A DNA stretch of 64,000 bases from Oikopleura dioica. Taxonomy: Eukaryota; Chordata; Appendicularia; Copelata; Oikopleuridae. The first letter of the stretch is position 1; the number at the start of each line of letters is the position of its first letter. The notes beneath the pieces were generated by a model, which ran no database searches, had not been told where the DNA came from, and worked only from the letters and a program-made list of their open reading frames with translations. The translations under genes were made by a program, and so were the position numbers. Positions 52,156 to 63,752 of the stretch are shown here, one piece after another. Location of the stretch: contig OU015569.1 of assembly GCA_907165135.1 (NCBI GenBank), positions 11,160,501 through 11,224,500 on the forward strand. Reading direction: 5' to 3'.

Positions 52156-55100
52156 ATGCATGAGAGGGAGCTCATAGAAAATGGGCACGCCGGTTCAGAC
52201 TCGGAAACGCGCGATCAGCTGATTAGTGACATTCAAGAGAGCTGCTTGTACCGACATCTTCCCAGCAACAGTAAACTTGCCTTCAGTAGAAATAGAAACT
52301 AACGGTCTTGATCAAAAAATTTTAGAGAAAAAAAGAGGAAATTTTTACTAGAAAGCCTACTGATACAGTATTCAATTTCGCGCTTGAGTAATCAATAGCT
52401 GCATTTGAGAAGACAAGTCTGAAAAGGGCTGAACCACAAAAACAGGGCTGGTGATAGCGACGTCTAGTCAGAAAGAGTTGATAAAGAACTCTGCCGTTTC
52501 CGAAATGACCACGAGACAATCGATCAGCACTCTAAATAATCGACGTCATGGCTAATAACTTGTCTCCAAATTCTGGTCAAAGACCTTTTCAAATGGCATT
52601 TTCATTTTGGCATTTTTAAAAGATGCATTAGAGTGTCAAAAACAGCCTTTTTGAAATAACTCTTCTTTGAAATTATTTTTATTTCTAAATTGAATTAAAT
52701 TTTGTCATTTTTTCCGGCTGTGAAATCAACAACGAGAAAGAATGCATACTTACAGATAACCAGAAGCTAAAAGAATGAGAATGAGAATTGGTGTTAAAAT
52801 CTGATTCTGATCGATCGTGTCAGAATCAAGTGCTCCAAGGGCAACGGGCTGTCGCCGGCGCCAGCGACCCCAAAGTTGACCTCGTTGTCTTCAATTGCAC
52901 CGCGCTCAGAATAGCTCTCGCGAATAATTCGTTTTTTTTTTCTTCTACAAAATAAGAAGAGCTTTTTTGTTGTCTAACTGAAGTACTTTAGATAGTGATG
53001 TGAACAAGAGAGTTCAATGGACAGAATCTGCAAAAGTAAGTAAATCTATTAATCTTCTTTTTCTTCCATCTTGGCAGGGATTTTCAAGGCGGGGTTTGTC
53101 GTGAATGTTGATTTTCTAGCATCCATACATAGTAATACAATAAAGTAACTCAATCTTCTTTTGCTTCAATTATTTTTACACCTTTAATTTCAGTGAGTGA
53201 GGTCTTTTCTCAAATTTTGAAAGTAATTATCTCACTAAAGAGCCTTTACTTATGTCTATCATCAATTTTGAAGCAGATTCTTTCCATGACCGTAACCCTA
53301 AATCATATGTACTGACAGATTAAAAATCTTCTTTCCTAGTGATTTTAGATAGTAACCCTAACCCTAACCCTAACCTCGACCCCCTTACTTCAAAAATTTT
53401 ATAGTAATTTTTTTGAATGAACGACATAAACCCCCTTAAAAACCGCCACGATAGAATGAGTAGACTTCCAGCTAAAATTCTGTTCTCATTCTCGATTTAT
53501 GCAAGCTTACTGCGCTCTTACTGGGAAAATGTTCTCAAGATAGATCTGGCGCGCTTAGACCACTTCTACAGTACATGTTGAGCATGAATAATCCTCGAAG
53601 CTCAGTATAAGCACAGTGATTTGTCTCCTGAAAACGTCGCCTTGCGTTTTGCGTGATTTGACGAGCGGGAAAAAAAAGAGCCGAGCTAGATTTCGAATCG
53701 CACTGATAAATAAAAATGAGTTCCCGCCGCGATCAGGATTCTTACTGTACTTCTTTTTAGTAGTGAGTAGCTTCACAGTCCCGAAATCACTACATATTCC
53801 TTTTTTATTATTTTTTGTTTCAGTGGCATTCGTCGGCCAGCTTGTTGAAGCGCGAGCAGAAGGACCACAACTTGGGCAGAAAGAGGAACCAGAGCACGGC
53901 AGACATCGCAGATGTAAAGTACTCGCCCTCAGATATGCTCAGGCTCTTCCTGCGTAAAAAACAAGGTAAGCAGAATTTACAGTCAGGGCTGCCAGTTCAG
54001 CCCCCTTCGGCCAAACTCATGGCCTAACTAACGATGAATTCCAGAAGGAACAAATCGAATAGCATCTGGCTCGATGTCCGTCCCGACCTCCAAATTCAGC
54101 CTGCGCTGGTACGGCTCCCACAAGGCGCTAGAAAACGAGCGCTCGCGGCAAAAGTCGTACGGCGTCTTCATCATCCACCCGTACTCCAATTTCAGGTATT
54201 CGCTAAGCTAAACTAATCTTTATTGATCATTCTATCATTATTCCGAAAGCAAATCGGCAGAAGCAAAATGTGTAAGGAGTATACATACAGGACTTCATCA
54301 TTTATGCAGGCATATCTTATACAAACCTAGCGCGCTGTTCTTTTTTTTTTCTTGGAATGGCACAAATGGCCCCTCGCCCAAATCTAATCGACCCGAAACG
54401 CAAATTTTTGTAAAACAGAGAAACCCTTATTGAAACTTCGAAGAGCACTTCTTTGTAAGTAAAAATAGTAATAAGTAATTACTAAAAAAATAGAAGGGCT
54501 ACTTAAAATGTCGACAAATCGAGGTCCAGATTCCTAAAATGTTGATTCGTCAATTAATAAGTCAAACCCTAACCCTAACCCCAACCCTCAAATTTAATAA
54601 CTAAAAAAACCTTTAAAATCTCGACAAATCAACATTTTAGGAATCTGAGGCCCCGCTTTGTCGAACATTTTAGGGTAGCATTTCTATTTTCAAAAGAAGT
54701 ATGATAGCATAGTATTGCTCCTCCTCCTTTTTTTCTTGCTCCTGACTGGATCAAACTGCAACTCATAAGTATTTTAAATGAGTTTGGCGCGGAGTTTCGA
54801 GCGTTCTTTCTTTCCCCGTGTTTAGCGAAAATTGTAGATATAGCGATAGGCAGAGATTCGAAAACTTAATTCGGTAATGGGATCAAAGAAGGCGCTAGTC
54901 GCTACTTCAGAATCCTACGGGCTACGAGCTAAGCTGAATAATAGAGCGATGAGCAGCACTTGAAGGAAGGTCCCGAATCCCTACGGGACAACGCAGCGGC
55001 CCGATCCTACCAACAACTACAACTCAGACTAAGACCAACCAGATGGATATCAAAAGAGAAACAATATCAAAATTGAACAGAAGCAGATAGCCCCAGCGGC

Positions 55101-58100
55101 GACTCCTGACACCCGATGGAGAGCAACACTCCCTCCAAGAAAGCTCTTTCTGTCGAAGTCCAGTTTCATTTCATTACTTTTTTGTTGTTTTTTTTTAAAT
55201 CTTCAACTCTTCAAAACTGATCCAAAAGACGACCAAGAGCTGCTGCAGCGGCGGAAATTGTTCAAAAGAGAGAATTCAATCGCCGTAATAGGAAGAGTGA
55301 CACAATCAAATCTGACAATAATTAAGGATCTCCTCGTTGATTCTTCTTTTATTTTTGTTCAATATTTGAGTAGAAAAATGACAAATTTAATCTTTCAATC
55401 GACAGAAAATGCGATAATATTGAAGAAAATTTTGATTAAATTTTCGACCAATCAGCTGACCGCATTCAGCCGGTAGGCCAATAAGATTTCAGAAAAAAAA
55501 ACTGTCGAAAAAAATTGAGTTTTTATCGAATTTTCTGGCGACTCGAGCCACCACCCAATATTTTAGGCCGAATTTTTTTGATTATTTTTTTTTCTAGCAC
55601 TTTTGAAAGGCCGTGTCTACCAAGATACCGACCTAGAGTTGACTTCGGAAGAGAAAGAAGTGTTTCTCAAGCGCTGTACTTCAGGTTTTCAGGTTTTCCA
55701 ATAAGTATGTCAAGTTATTACAGTGAAAAATTAAGCTGCTAACATTCGACATTTTTGAGAAACCTGCTTGTCAGTACCGCGATCGGGTTCAAGTTCATTG
55801 CCGCTGTTCATTATTTTTTCATGTCGCCCCGGCCACTAGCTCATATTCTGGATAGGATACTCCCCGCATACTATATTCATGCCCAGCAGTATCAATTGTG
55901 TCAGACATGTTCTTCTGCGTCGTTTTCGCTCAATCACTTTCGCAACAGAAAAAACTTGAGCTTCATTTTTAATTCAAAAACGTAGAATTTCAAATTTGTT
56001 CAAAATTGATTTTCCTCGATCTATCTATAACATTCAGCTTGTTGTTTTCTATTCTGACAAGTTGAGCTCAGTTTTTATTGTCTTTTTAGCGCATTTTTTA
56101 GCGCGCAGCTACTTGAACAAGTGTTAAATTTTAAGACAGGGACAGCAATAAACATGCAATGTGCAGATCAGAGTCCAAAGAAAGAGAGAGAAAGAGAAAC
56201 GCTCGATGGCGATTTTCTCCGGCGAGGCACCATTTAAACCGCCCCAGAAAGCTTATGAACCCGGGAAAAAGCCTGGCGAGGGGCCCTTCCCAGCTACAAA
56301 CACTTTAAAAGCGACAGCGGGCGTTTGTGCCCGCAATTTCAGAGTGCCTGATTCAAAATTTGCACTGCGCGTCTTCGGATCCTACAAAGCCATAGGAACG
56401 TCTTCATTTTCTTAAAAAGGTCTAAAAAACAGTAACATTTTTAGTAATTAACTTTGTCTAAAAATTACTTTTGAAAGTTAATTCGTGTCATCTTCTCTAC
56501 TGTAACGAGGCAAAAGACCTGAAAATAGAGCAGGAACGAGAAAGGCAGAATGACATTAATGGAGTCATCATCCATCCCTACTCCAATTTTAGGTGCACCA
56601 GCAGTAACCATTTCAGACTAACATCGGCAACCTGAGAAGAAAACCTGAGTCAGGGTTCTCAAATAGTAAAATGAAAAGCCGCATAGCGGCTTTTTTTTTA
56701 ACGAAGCCGCAAAGCGGCTTCGCTAGTTAAAACAATTCATTGAGATGATTACTTTGGCGAAGCCGCTCTGCGGCTTCGTATTTAAAGAAAGCCGCTACGC
56801 GGCTTTTCATTTTACTCTTTGAGAACCCTGACTCAGGTTGCCGAGCCCAGATTTCAGAACCATTTTCGATCAAAAAATCGCTAACTGATTTTCCAAGATT
56901 TTATTGGGACCTGATATCGCTGGCGTTTCTAATCGTGACAATGATCGTCATCCCCGTCGGAATCACCTTCTTCAACGAGGACATGACCACCATTCCCGGA
57001 TGGATGCTGTTCAACTTGTCGCTTGACAGGGCCACGTCGATACAGATTTAAAAACGTGTTTATCCACAAATGAAAGTGTTTTTACATCTCTGAGAAGCTG
57101 GTTTCTCGTCGATATTGTGATCAATTTCCGAACTGGGATAGTGAAGGAATACGCCGACCCGGATGTTATTTTGGACCCGAAAGAAATCAGAAGAAGATAT
57201 ATTCTCTCTTGGTTCTTTATTGACATGATTAGGCACGTCTCACAAATTCTTGTGAAATCAAACAAGATTTTAATCCTCATCGATTGAGAATGAAAGAAAA
57301 AATTCCCCCCTCCCCAAAAAAAAAGGGATGGTGTCTGGAACCGACAAAAAATTTCGACAAATTTTGCGTGGAAATTTTCAACCAATCAGAAGCTTGGATT
57401 CGGCTTAGCGGCCAATCAGCAGCCGAGTAGCCGCCTACGCAAAATTTGTCGAAATTTTTTTGTCGGTTCCAGACACCATCCCAAAAAAATTTTCGAAAAA
57501 TCAAAAATCGCCTTTTCATATTTTTTTTGGATTTTTTGGCAAAATTATTGACGAGGGGGGGTCCTTAAGAACAATGAATCCAAAAAATCGAATAACTTGA
57601 TAGTATTGGCAAAGCCGCTCCGCGGCTTCGTTAAAAAAAAAGCCGCTACGCGGCTTTTCGTTAAAATTCTTTTAGGACCCTGACTCAGGTTTTATTTGTA
57701 GAAACTTTAGATTAAAGATCGATATAGACATTCACAGCTCTTGGGTGATAAATAAACAATTCGATATTGGAACTACGTATGTTTTACGTAGCGAGTTTAA
57801 AGTTTAATGAGGCCTAACAGCACAATCCCTTTGGATTATATTCTTCAGCTAGTCTATGGATTTAACGCTGGCGCAAATGCATCCCGCGCCGTCAAATTAG
57901 TACGATTTGCCAAAATTCTCCCATTGCTGCGTCTTCTCCGTCTCAGCCGACTAATCCGATATGTAAATCAATGGGAAGAAGTTCTATCTACAACTAGCAG
58001 TAATTCGTTTAAACAAAAAACTAGCTTATTAATCCATTAAAAAATAGTGGCGGCGATGCGGATCTTCAATCTGATCTGTTTGATGCTATTGATTGGCCAT

Positions 58101-59749
58101 TGGAATGGCTGCCTTCAGTTTCTAGTGCCGATGCTTCAGGACTATCCCGAGGACTCTTGGGTCTCTATTGACAATTTGACGGTGAGCTTGGTGATTTTCC
58201 CTGAAATATTCATTAATGTCATTCTTCTTTGGGAAGACGCCCCTTTCAAGGGGGAATAACTTGAGATAATTATTCAAGCGTCTTTTAATAGAGAATTCGA
58301 TTTCGTTACCAAAAGAAATTAAGGGGAAGACTTTATCGGACTTTTAATCCAAAAGGCGAAATTAATAAATTCGAGTCAATATTCTTCTGAATTTTTAATT
58401 CTTAGACTCGTTTTTTCCGAAAGAGCGAAATTAGGTCACTTCTTCCATGATTTCGATGAAAAGAAAAATTTATTCACCATTTCAAATTTTTACTCTAGAA
58501 CGCGGAATGGTACGAAAAGTACTCCTGGGCCCTGTTCAAAGCGATGAGCCACATGCTCTGCATTGGATACGGCCAGAAGGCGCCGCGCTCGCTCGACGAT
58601 TTATGGCTGACGATGATCTCGATGGTGTCGGGCGCTGTTTGCTTCGCGATGTTTATCGGACACGCGACCGCGCTTATCCAGTCGATGGACTCGTCCAAAA
58701 GGCAGTACAAAGAAAAGTATATGCAAGTGAAAGAGTACATGCAGTACAGGCGCCTTCCCAAGAGCCTCAGACTAAGAGTACACGACTACTACGAAAATAG
58801 ATACCAGGGCAAGATGTTCGACGAGAGTTCCATTCTCGACGAGCTCAGGTAATAAAAAATAGCATTTCTGAAGTGTCATTCTTTAGTTCTCATTTGCGAG
58901 AAGAAGTTGTAAATTTCAACTGCCGTCATTTGGTGGCGGCGGTGCCGTTTTTCCGCGACGCTGATGGGGACTTTGTCACAGAGATCATTTCCAACTTGGC
59001 ATTCGAAGTGTTCCAGCCGGGCGATGTAATTATTAAAGAAGGCTCGGTGGGCAAGAAGATGTATTTTATACAGCACGGCGTCGTCAAAGTGAATAGTTCG
59101 AAATCGGTAGAAGCGCGGCACTTGGCAGATGGCTCGTATTTCGGCGGTAAGATCGACTGTAACGGGCGGAATTCGACTGTTCCTTAGAAATTCGGCTACT
59201 GACGAAGAGTCGGCGGACGGCGACGATAACAGCAGTCACGTGTTGCTCCTTGTATTCGTTGAACGTTGATGATTTCAACGAATTACTAGAGGTGAAGCTA
59301 GAGCCACTTTTTAGACGATAAATATCAATTCAGGAATATCCGATCATGAGACGAGCAATGGAAAAGGTCGCTGCTTCCCGTCTTGCCAATCTTAGTAAGC
59401 TGATCTTTTGTAAATACTCTTAATACTGTCAAATAAAGGTGGCGAAGCAAAGTGCGATCTTGGCGTTGCTTCTTCAACCGTGATCGCCTCTGACCTAGAG
59501 ACAGAATCAAAGTCATCCGAGTGGGCAAAAAAGACGATCGATCACGACTCGGCTCCTCCAGCTTCTCAAGATCTCGACGTCATTGTTGAAGGCAAGAAAG
59601 ACCCAGTAGCCAAACAGAGGAGCTATTCGAGAATTTTAGAGGACCATCACTGTGGCAAGTTGCTGGGATCGCTGCACAAGAGCATACAAAAGAATGTTCT
59701 AGAGCCGAATCCGGATGCAATTCTGAATCAACGTTGTCGAAGACACTAG
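52156..59749 (+). CDS. HCN hyperpolarisation-activated cyclic nucleotide-gated channel
   Basis: Thirteen coding exons: 52156-52270, 52992-53035, 53824-53965, 54045-54195, 56898-57029, 57098-57233, 57821-57999, 58048-58181, 58499-58848, 58887-59146, 59188-59291, 59334-59394, 59439-59749; about 705 residues. Pre-S1 domain [13 protein letters not shown] and IIHPYSNF; S3 [14 protein letters not shown]4 [18 protein letters not shown]; pore CIGYGQ; C-linker [20 protein letters not shown]; cyclic-nucleotide domain [14 protein letters not shown]. All key positions for a K+/Na+ pacemaker channel are present. Introns 57030-57097 (GG-AG) and 57234-57820 (GC-AG) look non-canonical. An extra A in AAAA at 57180-57183 shifts the frame where [14 protein letters not shown] is expected. 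The first two exons are my reconstruction by phase. Confidence 0.88.
53350..53373. repeat. interstitial telomere-like repeat
   Basis: Nearly four CCCTAA units within the first large HCN intron. Confidence 0.75.
54563..54588. repeat. interstitial telomere-like repeat, imperfect
   Basis: AACCCTAACCCTAACCCC followed by AACCC; in the second large HCN intron (54196-56897), which otherwise holds the alternative exons and a MITE. Confidence 0.7.
56206..56592 (+). CDS. alternative N-terminal exons of the HCN gene
   Basis: Exon 56206-56395 starts [13 protein letters not shown] and ends [14 protein letters not shown]; exon 56529-56592 reads [21 protein letters not shown]. Together they repeat the pre-S1 block of 54045-54195 ([20 protein letters not shown]...IIHPYSNF) and end in the same phase, so both modules can join exon 56898. 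The intron between them is GA-AG. This would give a second isoform of about 639 residues from an internal promoter. Confidence 0.72.
56618..56850. mobile_element. MITE, CTGGGCTCGG family, 8-bp TSD, in an HCN intron
   Basis: Flanked by ATTTCAGA at 56610-56617 and 56851-56858. Ends CATCGGCAACCTG and CAGGTTGCCGAGCCCAG; interior with four GCCGC/GCGGC hairpins. Confidence 0.88.
57325..57482. mobile_element. 158-bp MITE with ~42-bp TIRs, in an HCN intron
   Basis: GGGATGGTGTCTGGAACCGA at the left is inverted at the right; arms include TTTCGACAAATTTTGCG. Central repeat of CCAATCAG. A-runs on both sides hide the target duplication. Confidence 0.75.
57604..57688. mobile_element. partial MITE with GCCGC hairpins
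   Basis: AAAGCCGCTCCGCGGCTTC and AAGCCGCTACGCGGCTTTT followed by CCCTGACTCAGG; lacks the full left end. Confidence 0.65.
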
Positions 59750-60157
59750 GGACTGGCAAATTTGAATCGGTTTGCATTCAGCCAACGAGTCAGAATTTTT
59801 CCAAAAGCTTTCTTCCTTGATTTCTGATAGTATATAAGCCGAAAAAGCTCGGCTTGAGCAAGCGGATTCAAACTAAGCCAGTCCTGCCCGACTTTCCCGC
59901 CCATATGATCCGAGCACCGATGCAAACGACCCTTTTTCGACCAATCCTTAGCGCAACGAAAAAAAAAACAACAACATCTTCAAAGTTCCATTTTATCACT
60001 CTTCTACGTTCCTGCCAGTAGTTTTTTCCACTAAAACTTACTATAATTGTAATTTATCTATAATTCAATAATTTTAACGCACACTACTCTCGCTGTAAAT
60101 TTATAATAATATTGAATAAAGAAAGTATAAAGGAAAATTTCTGTTTATTTATAATTT
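59750..60157. other. spacer between convergent genes
   Basis: No exon seen. AATAAA near 60115-60120 serves the plus strand, and an ATAAATAAAC string near 60143-60152 on the minus strand fits the next gene. Confidence 0.45.
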
Positions 60158-60305
60158 ATTAGATCCAGAAGTAGTCTTCATCGTCATCGACGGAATATCC
60201 ACCTGAGATGTTTGAGCCTTCATCTCCAGAGTAGTAGGCATTTTCATCGTATTCGTGGTAGTCATCGAAGTAATATGAGCTTGAGTCTTGATGTGCTGGT
60301 TTTTA
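60158..60305 (-). CDS. acidic Asp/Tyr-rich C-terminal exon
   Basis: Reads HQDSSSYYFDDYHEYDENAY... and ends DDDEDYFWI before TAA, followed by AATAAA. It is probably a last exon, either of a small unplaced gene or of an alternative form of the TSP1-like gene just upstream, which lacks its own nearby polyadenylation signal. Confidence 0.35.
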
Positions 60306-60657
60306 ATGTTGACAATTTTTAGCTCACAAATAGTTCGAACCATGAAAAAGGTCGAGGTTGTTTGAAAGGTCGAAAAAAAGGATATTAGGAACCTCTCCAG
60401 GCCAACTGTAAGCGCGTTCCTAAACAGGGTGTCAGAAAAAATACAGAACAATAGACCGCATTTTCAAGCGGTTTACTGCTCCTTATTCTTTATACTTGTT
60501 TCATTTTATCAAGTGTAAAATTCATCCGAATCCGGTTTTCTTATATCCTCTTTCGCATCTGGACATAACCAGCTGGGCAGAGCACATCTTAATTACTCGC
60601 ATTTGGTCGGCTAGATCTTTTTGTTCTTATATTCCTTGATCTTGGAGAACAAAGATC

Positions 60658-61435
60658 CTAGTTCGATTGAATCTCGTAACATTTGACAACTTTTCCTGAG
60701 GAAGAAGAGCTGTAGAACTTCGACTGGTTGTCCACAATTCCAAAAGTTTCCTGGCAGTCGGTTTCGCAGAAAGCTGACTCGTCGAGTTGAAATACTGGCG
60801 CGTGGCACAGTCTTGGCGGAGCCATTCGATATCGAGTACGGAAGGGTTTTTCAGAAGAGCAGTGACATTCGCTCCACTCGCCCCAGGAACGGTTGCAGCT
60901 AGCGTGCTCCGAAACCTAAAGTAAGAACCATCAGTCTATGATCAAATGGAGACAAGTTACATTGCAAGCGGGTAGTTGATCGCGAATTCCGAACTCTTCT
61001 GCTTTTTCGCAGGCGTTGTTGAGATCCATCCGGCGGATTTCCCGCTCGAAATTGACGATCGCCTCGATTCTCTGGAGGTTGCCGTAACTTATCGGCTTCT
61101 TGGAAACGTCGAATCGCTTTTCTTCCGTCGTTTTTTTTCATTATTTTTCAAAAAAGCGCTAAGAAATTAGTGGAAAACTCGCCTATTTTATTCCATTGGA
61201 GGAAGTAAATTTCTGTCCTGTCGATTTTAGCGCTTGATTCGACATTCACAAGATCCGAGTACATTCCAAAGTATTTCTCCAGACTTCCTTTGTATTCATA
61301 CCAAATATCAGGCTTCAACATAAGGTCTAAGGAAAGGAAGGATGAAATTAGGGTTATTTGAAGCCCGAGCCAGATTTTTATCCAGGAGCATTTCGACCTT
61401 TCTGCGTGGGCACAAGTGGCGGTGAAAACCATCAA
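60658..61435 (-). CDS. secreted or membrane protein with thrombospondin type-1-like repeat
   Basis: N-terminal exon from 61435 or 61432 (MVFTATCAHAERSKCSW) with a hydrophobic run IWLGLQITLISSFLSL; this fits a signal anchor. Then LKPDIWYEYKGSLEKYFGMY. A GC-AG intron (about 61120-61188) leads to KRFDVSKKPISYGNLQRIEA and NNACEKAEEFGIRDQLPACN; a 45-bp GT-AG intron leads to SCNRSWGEWSECHCSSEK, RTRYRM and FCETDCQE, the WxxWSxC and RxR signature of a TSP1 repeat, ending EIQSN at 60658. Likely an adhesive extracellular protein; it may be a house or matrix component. The first junction is uncertain. Confidence 0.6.
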
Positions 61436-61619
61436 TCAAAAGGGTTGGCTTCTTTGAATTTATCAAGAGCAAAGTATTTTATTTTCAACCCTTATCTGAG
61501 CTTCCCAAGCCATTCTCTCAACTGTCCGGGCATCATTTTTTCTAGCAAGGCCAAAAGCGAGAAGTAAAAGGAATATTCTGAGCGAAAGTTGCATTCAAGC
61601 GTTTTTCTTTTCAGCGCGT

Positions 61620-61738
61620 TCGGGACAATGTTATTTGAAAAATGTGCCGCGGGAGGAATGTTACGAAGAGTTGCTTGAACTGGGTGATCGATCGGGGCTT
61701 ATCCAGCAACGACGACACTCCATCCATCCCACTTTATA
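61620..61738 (+). CDS. possible terminal exon
   Basis: After a TTTTCAG acceptor the frame reads RSGQCYLKNVPREECYEELL and ends HSIHPTL at TAA 61736-61738. No upstream exon was identified; the opposite strand has a TATAAAG string in the same place that could belong to the TSP1-like gene. Confidence 0.28.
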
Positions 61739-62033
61739 AAATCTTCTATTCGCGACGAAAATGAGGACAATTAAGAATTACGCTTACAAAGTTGATCTGT
61801 CAAAGTTGGCAAAATGGAGAAAATCATCAAAAGCAACAACGATTTCGAGGTTTGTTGGAAGTTCCTTCAGTGTAGGAATTAATTTATTGCGCCGGTTCTT
61901 GAGAAGCGACAGCAGATCACCAAATGCGGTGGCTTTACTGCAAGCGGAGACAGAAAGAATACTGATAACTATCCTGAAAATGCCTTTAAAAAACGGATCG
62001 GAGGTGGTTTGAGGCAGTTTCGAACAAAGAAAG

Positions 62034-63752
62034 ATGAAGCTTTCAAGCTTTTTTGTTCTAGCGAAAGTTGGCTTTTCGCAAGATTTGGCTGAGTTTGACT
62101 CGCGATGCCCTGACTTGGAACTTGGTTTGAGATATCGAGACACTCGTAAATAAATAATCAGTAAAATTCAGGCCAGCAGTGTGATACTGAATGCTCGGAG
62201 GTTTTCGTTGACTGCCGCAACAACTGTCCTGACCATCTTTGTGAAAATCAATGTCTGATCGAGTTCACAGAATGCGTCTCGGATTGTCCCTGTGGACAAA
62301 ATTGCCCAAACGGATGTCAGGACTGCGAAAACCCCCTCTGCACAACTTGTAATAATTTGGAAATGGACTTTGAATTTCAGGTTTGAGATTTATCAAAAGA
62401 TCAGACCTGTCCGATATTAGCAATGCAAAGTGATTGCGCTAGAAGAATTCGACCACTGCGCGATGAATTGTTTGAACAACTGGGGCTGCATCGACAATTG
62501 CTACAATCGAGAAATCTTGCAAGGCTTTTCGCAATGCAAATGCTTTGACGAGATTCCATCAGAGTCAACCGAATACCTCACCGTACTATCGCAAAACTGG
62601 TACTATGGATCACCTAATCTCGGCTATGTTACGAATGTCGACGGCGGTTTTCAGGAAAATTATCATATTTTTTGTATTTTTCACTTTGAAAAAAAATTTT
62701 GATTTTTCTAAAGCAAAACCGATACTACAGTTTTTATGAAAACAGCCTTCTATACGCAGTCAGTGCAGTCTACCAAGATAATGTCTACATCTTTGGAGGA
62801 TACGATAGTGACAATGATTTCTATAAAACAGATGTTTGTTTAAATTTCAAATATATTTCTAAAATTTAGATTCACCAAGTATTTGGATGCGAAATTCGCA
62901 AGCTTTCCGTCACACTGGAAAGACCCGTCGCATATTATACTGGAATAGTGGCAACATCCGATGGAGGTGCGAATCATTCAGCTTCCCTATTTATTTTTAT
63001 GCAACATATATTGAATAATTTTGAATAATTTGTTTTCAAGTTTACTCCGGGTTTGTTGGTAGTAATTATAAGTGGACACAGCTTTTTGATGGAACAAGAA
63101 CCATTCTTTCAAATTACAATACTGATGCGGACCATGAAGGGGGCTGCATGGCTCACTTGAATAATCAACCTGTTGCAATTGGAGGCGACGGTGGAAATAA
63201 TGTGGAATTGCTTAGATCAAACGGATGGACTTATCTCGACTCGCATCCAATGTATGATTTTCGACAATTGATCATCTAACTTGTTCTATTTAGGGATACT
63301 CATCATGCAGGATGTCTAGGATTCGGTCAAGATATGATCACGATCGGGGAAACGGAGGAACGAACAGGGTCTATAAATATAGTGGTCAATCTGGGACCTG
63401 GTCATTATTGGGATATTTGCAGCAGAATCATATGTTCAATACTGTTATTGAATTGAACGGTTACATCTACAGTACTGGTACAAACAACTGGAGACGAAAG
63501 GGCAAAAACGAAAAGATTTCTGATGCAAGCGAAGATGATACTGATGAATCTGATGATTCTCTTTGGTACTATACAACTGTTTCTCCACAAGGAGATGCCG
63601 GAATAGAGCGAATCCAAATCTTCAATTCCAGCATTTCATCTGAAATCATCTCTTTGCATGAGTCGTACGGTCATTACCGCCCAGTTCTCTTCCCGACTGG
63701 CCAGTTCGACTGTTCAACACCGATTTCAAATCGCACAGAAAACTCTACGTAG
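62034..63752 (+). CDS. secreted Cys-rich, kelch-like protein
   Basis: Starts with signal peptide MKLSSFFVLAKVGFSQ. Exons: 62034-62145, 62172-62380, 62421-62654, 62714-62833, 62870-62966, 63041-63251, 63294-63752. Exon 2-3 code for a dense Cys region (CDTECSEVFVDCRNNCPDH, CPCGQNCPNGCQDCENP, CAMNCLNNWGCIDNCY). Then kelch-like blades: AVYQDNVYIFGGYDS, GCMAHLNNQPVAIGGDGG, RVYKYSGQSGTWSLLGYL. Intron 62655-62713 is GA-AG. The first intron is only 26 bp as GT-AG (36 bp if GA-AG). The frame slips at GGGG 63346-63349; one more G joins ITIG to GNGGTNR. A long acidic insert (SEDDTDESDDS) precedes the end. Confidence 0.7.

Noticed and set aside
52800-52920. Exon upstream of HCN in GC-rich DNA
   Set aside because: Three frames on both strands are open here; the phase-consistent model from 52270 to 52992 does not need it.
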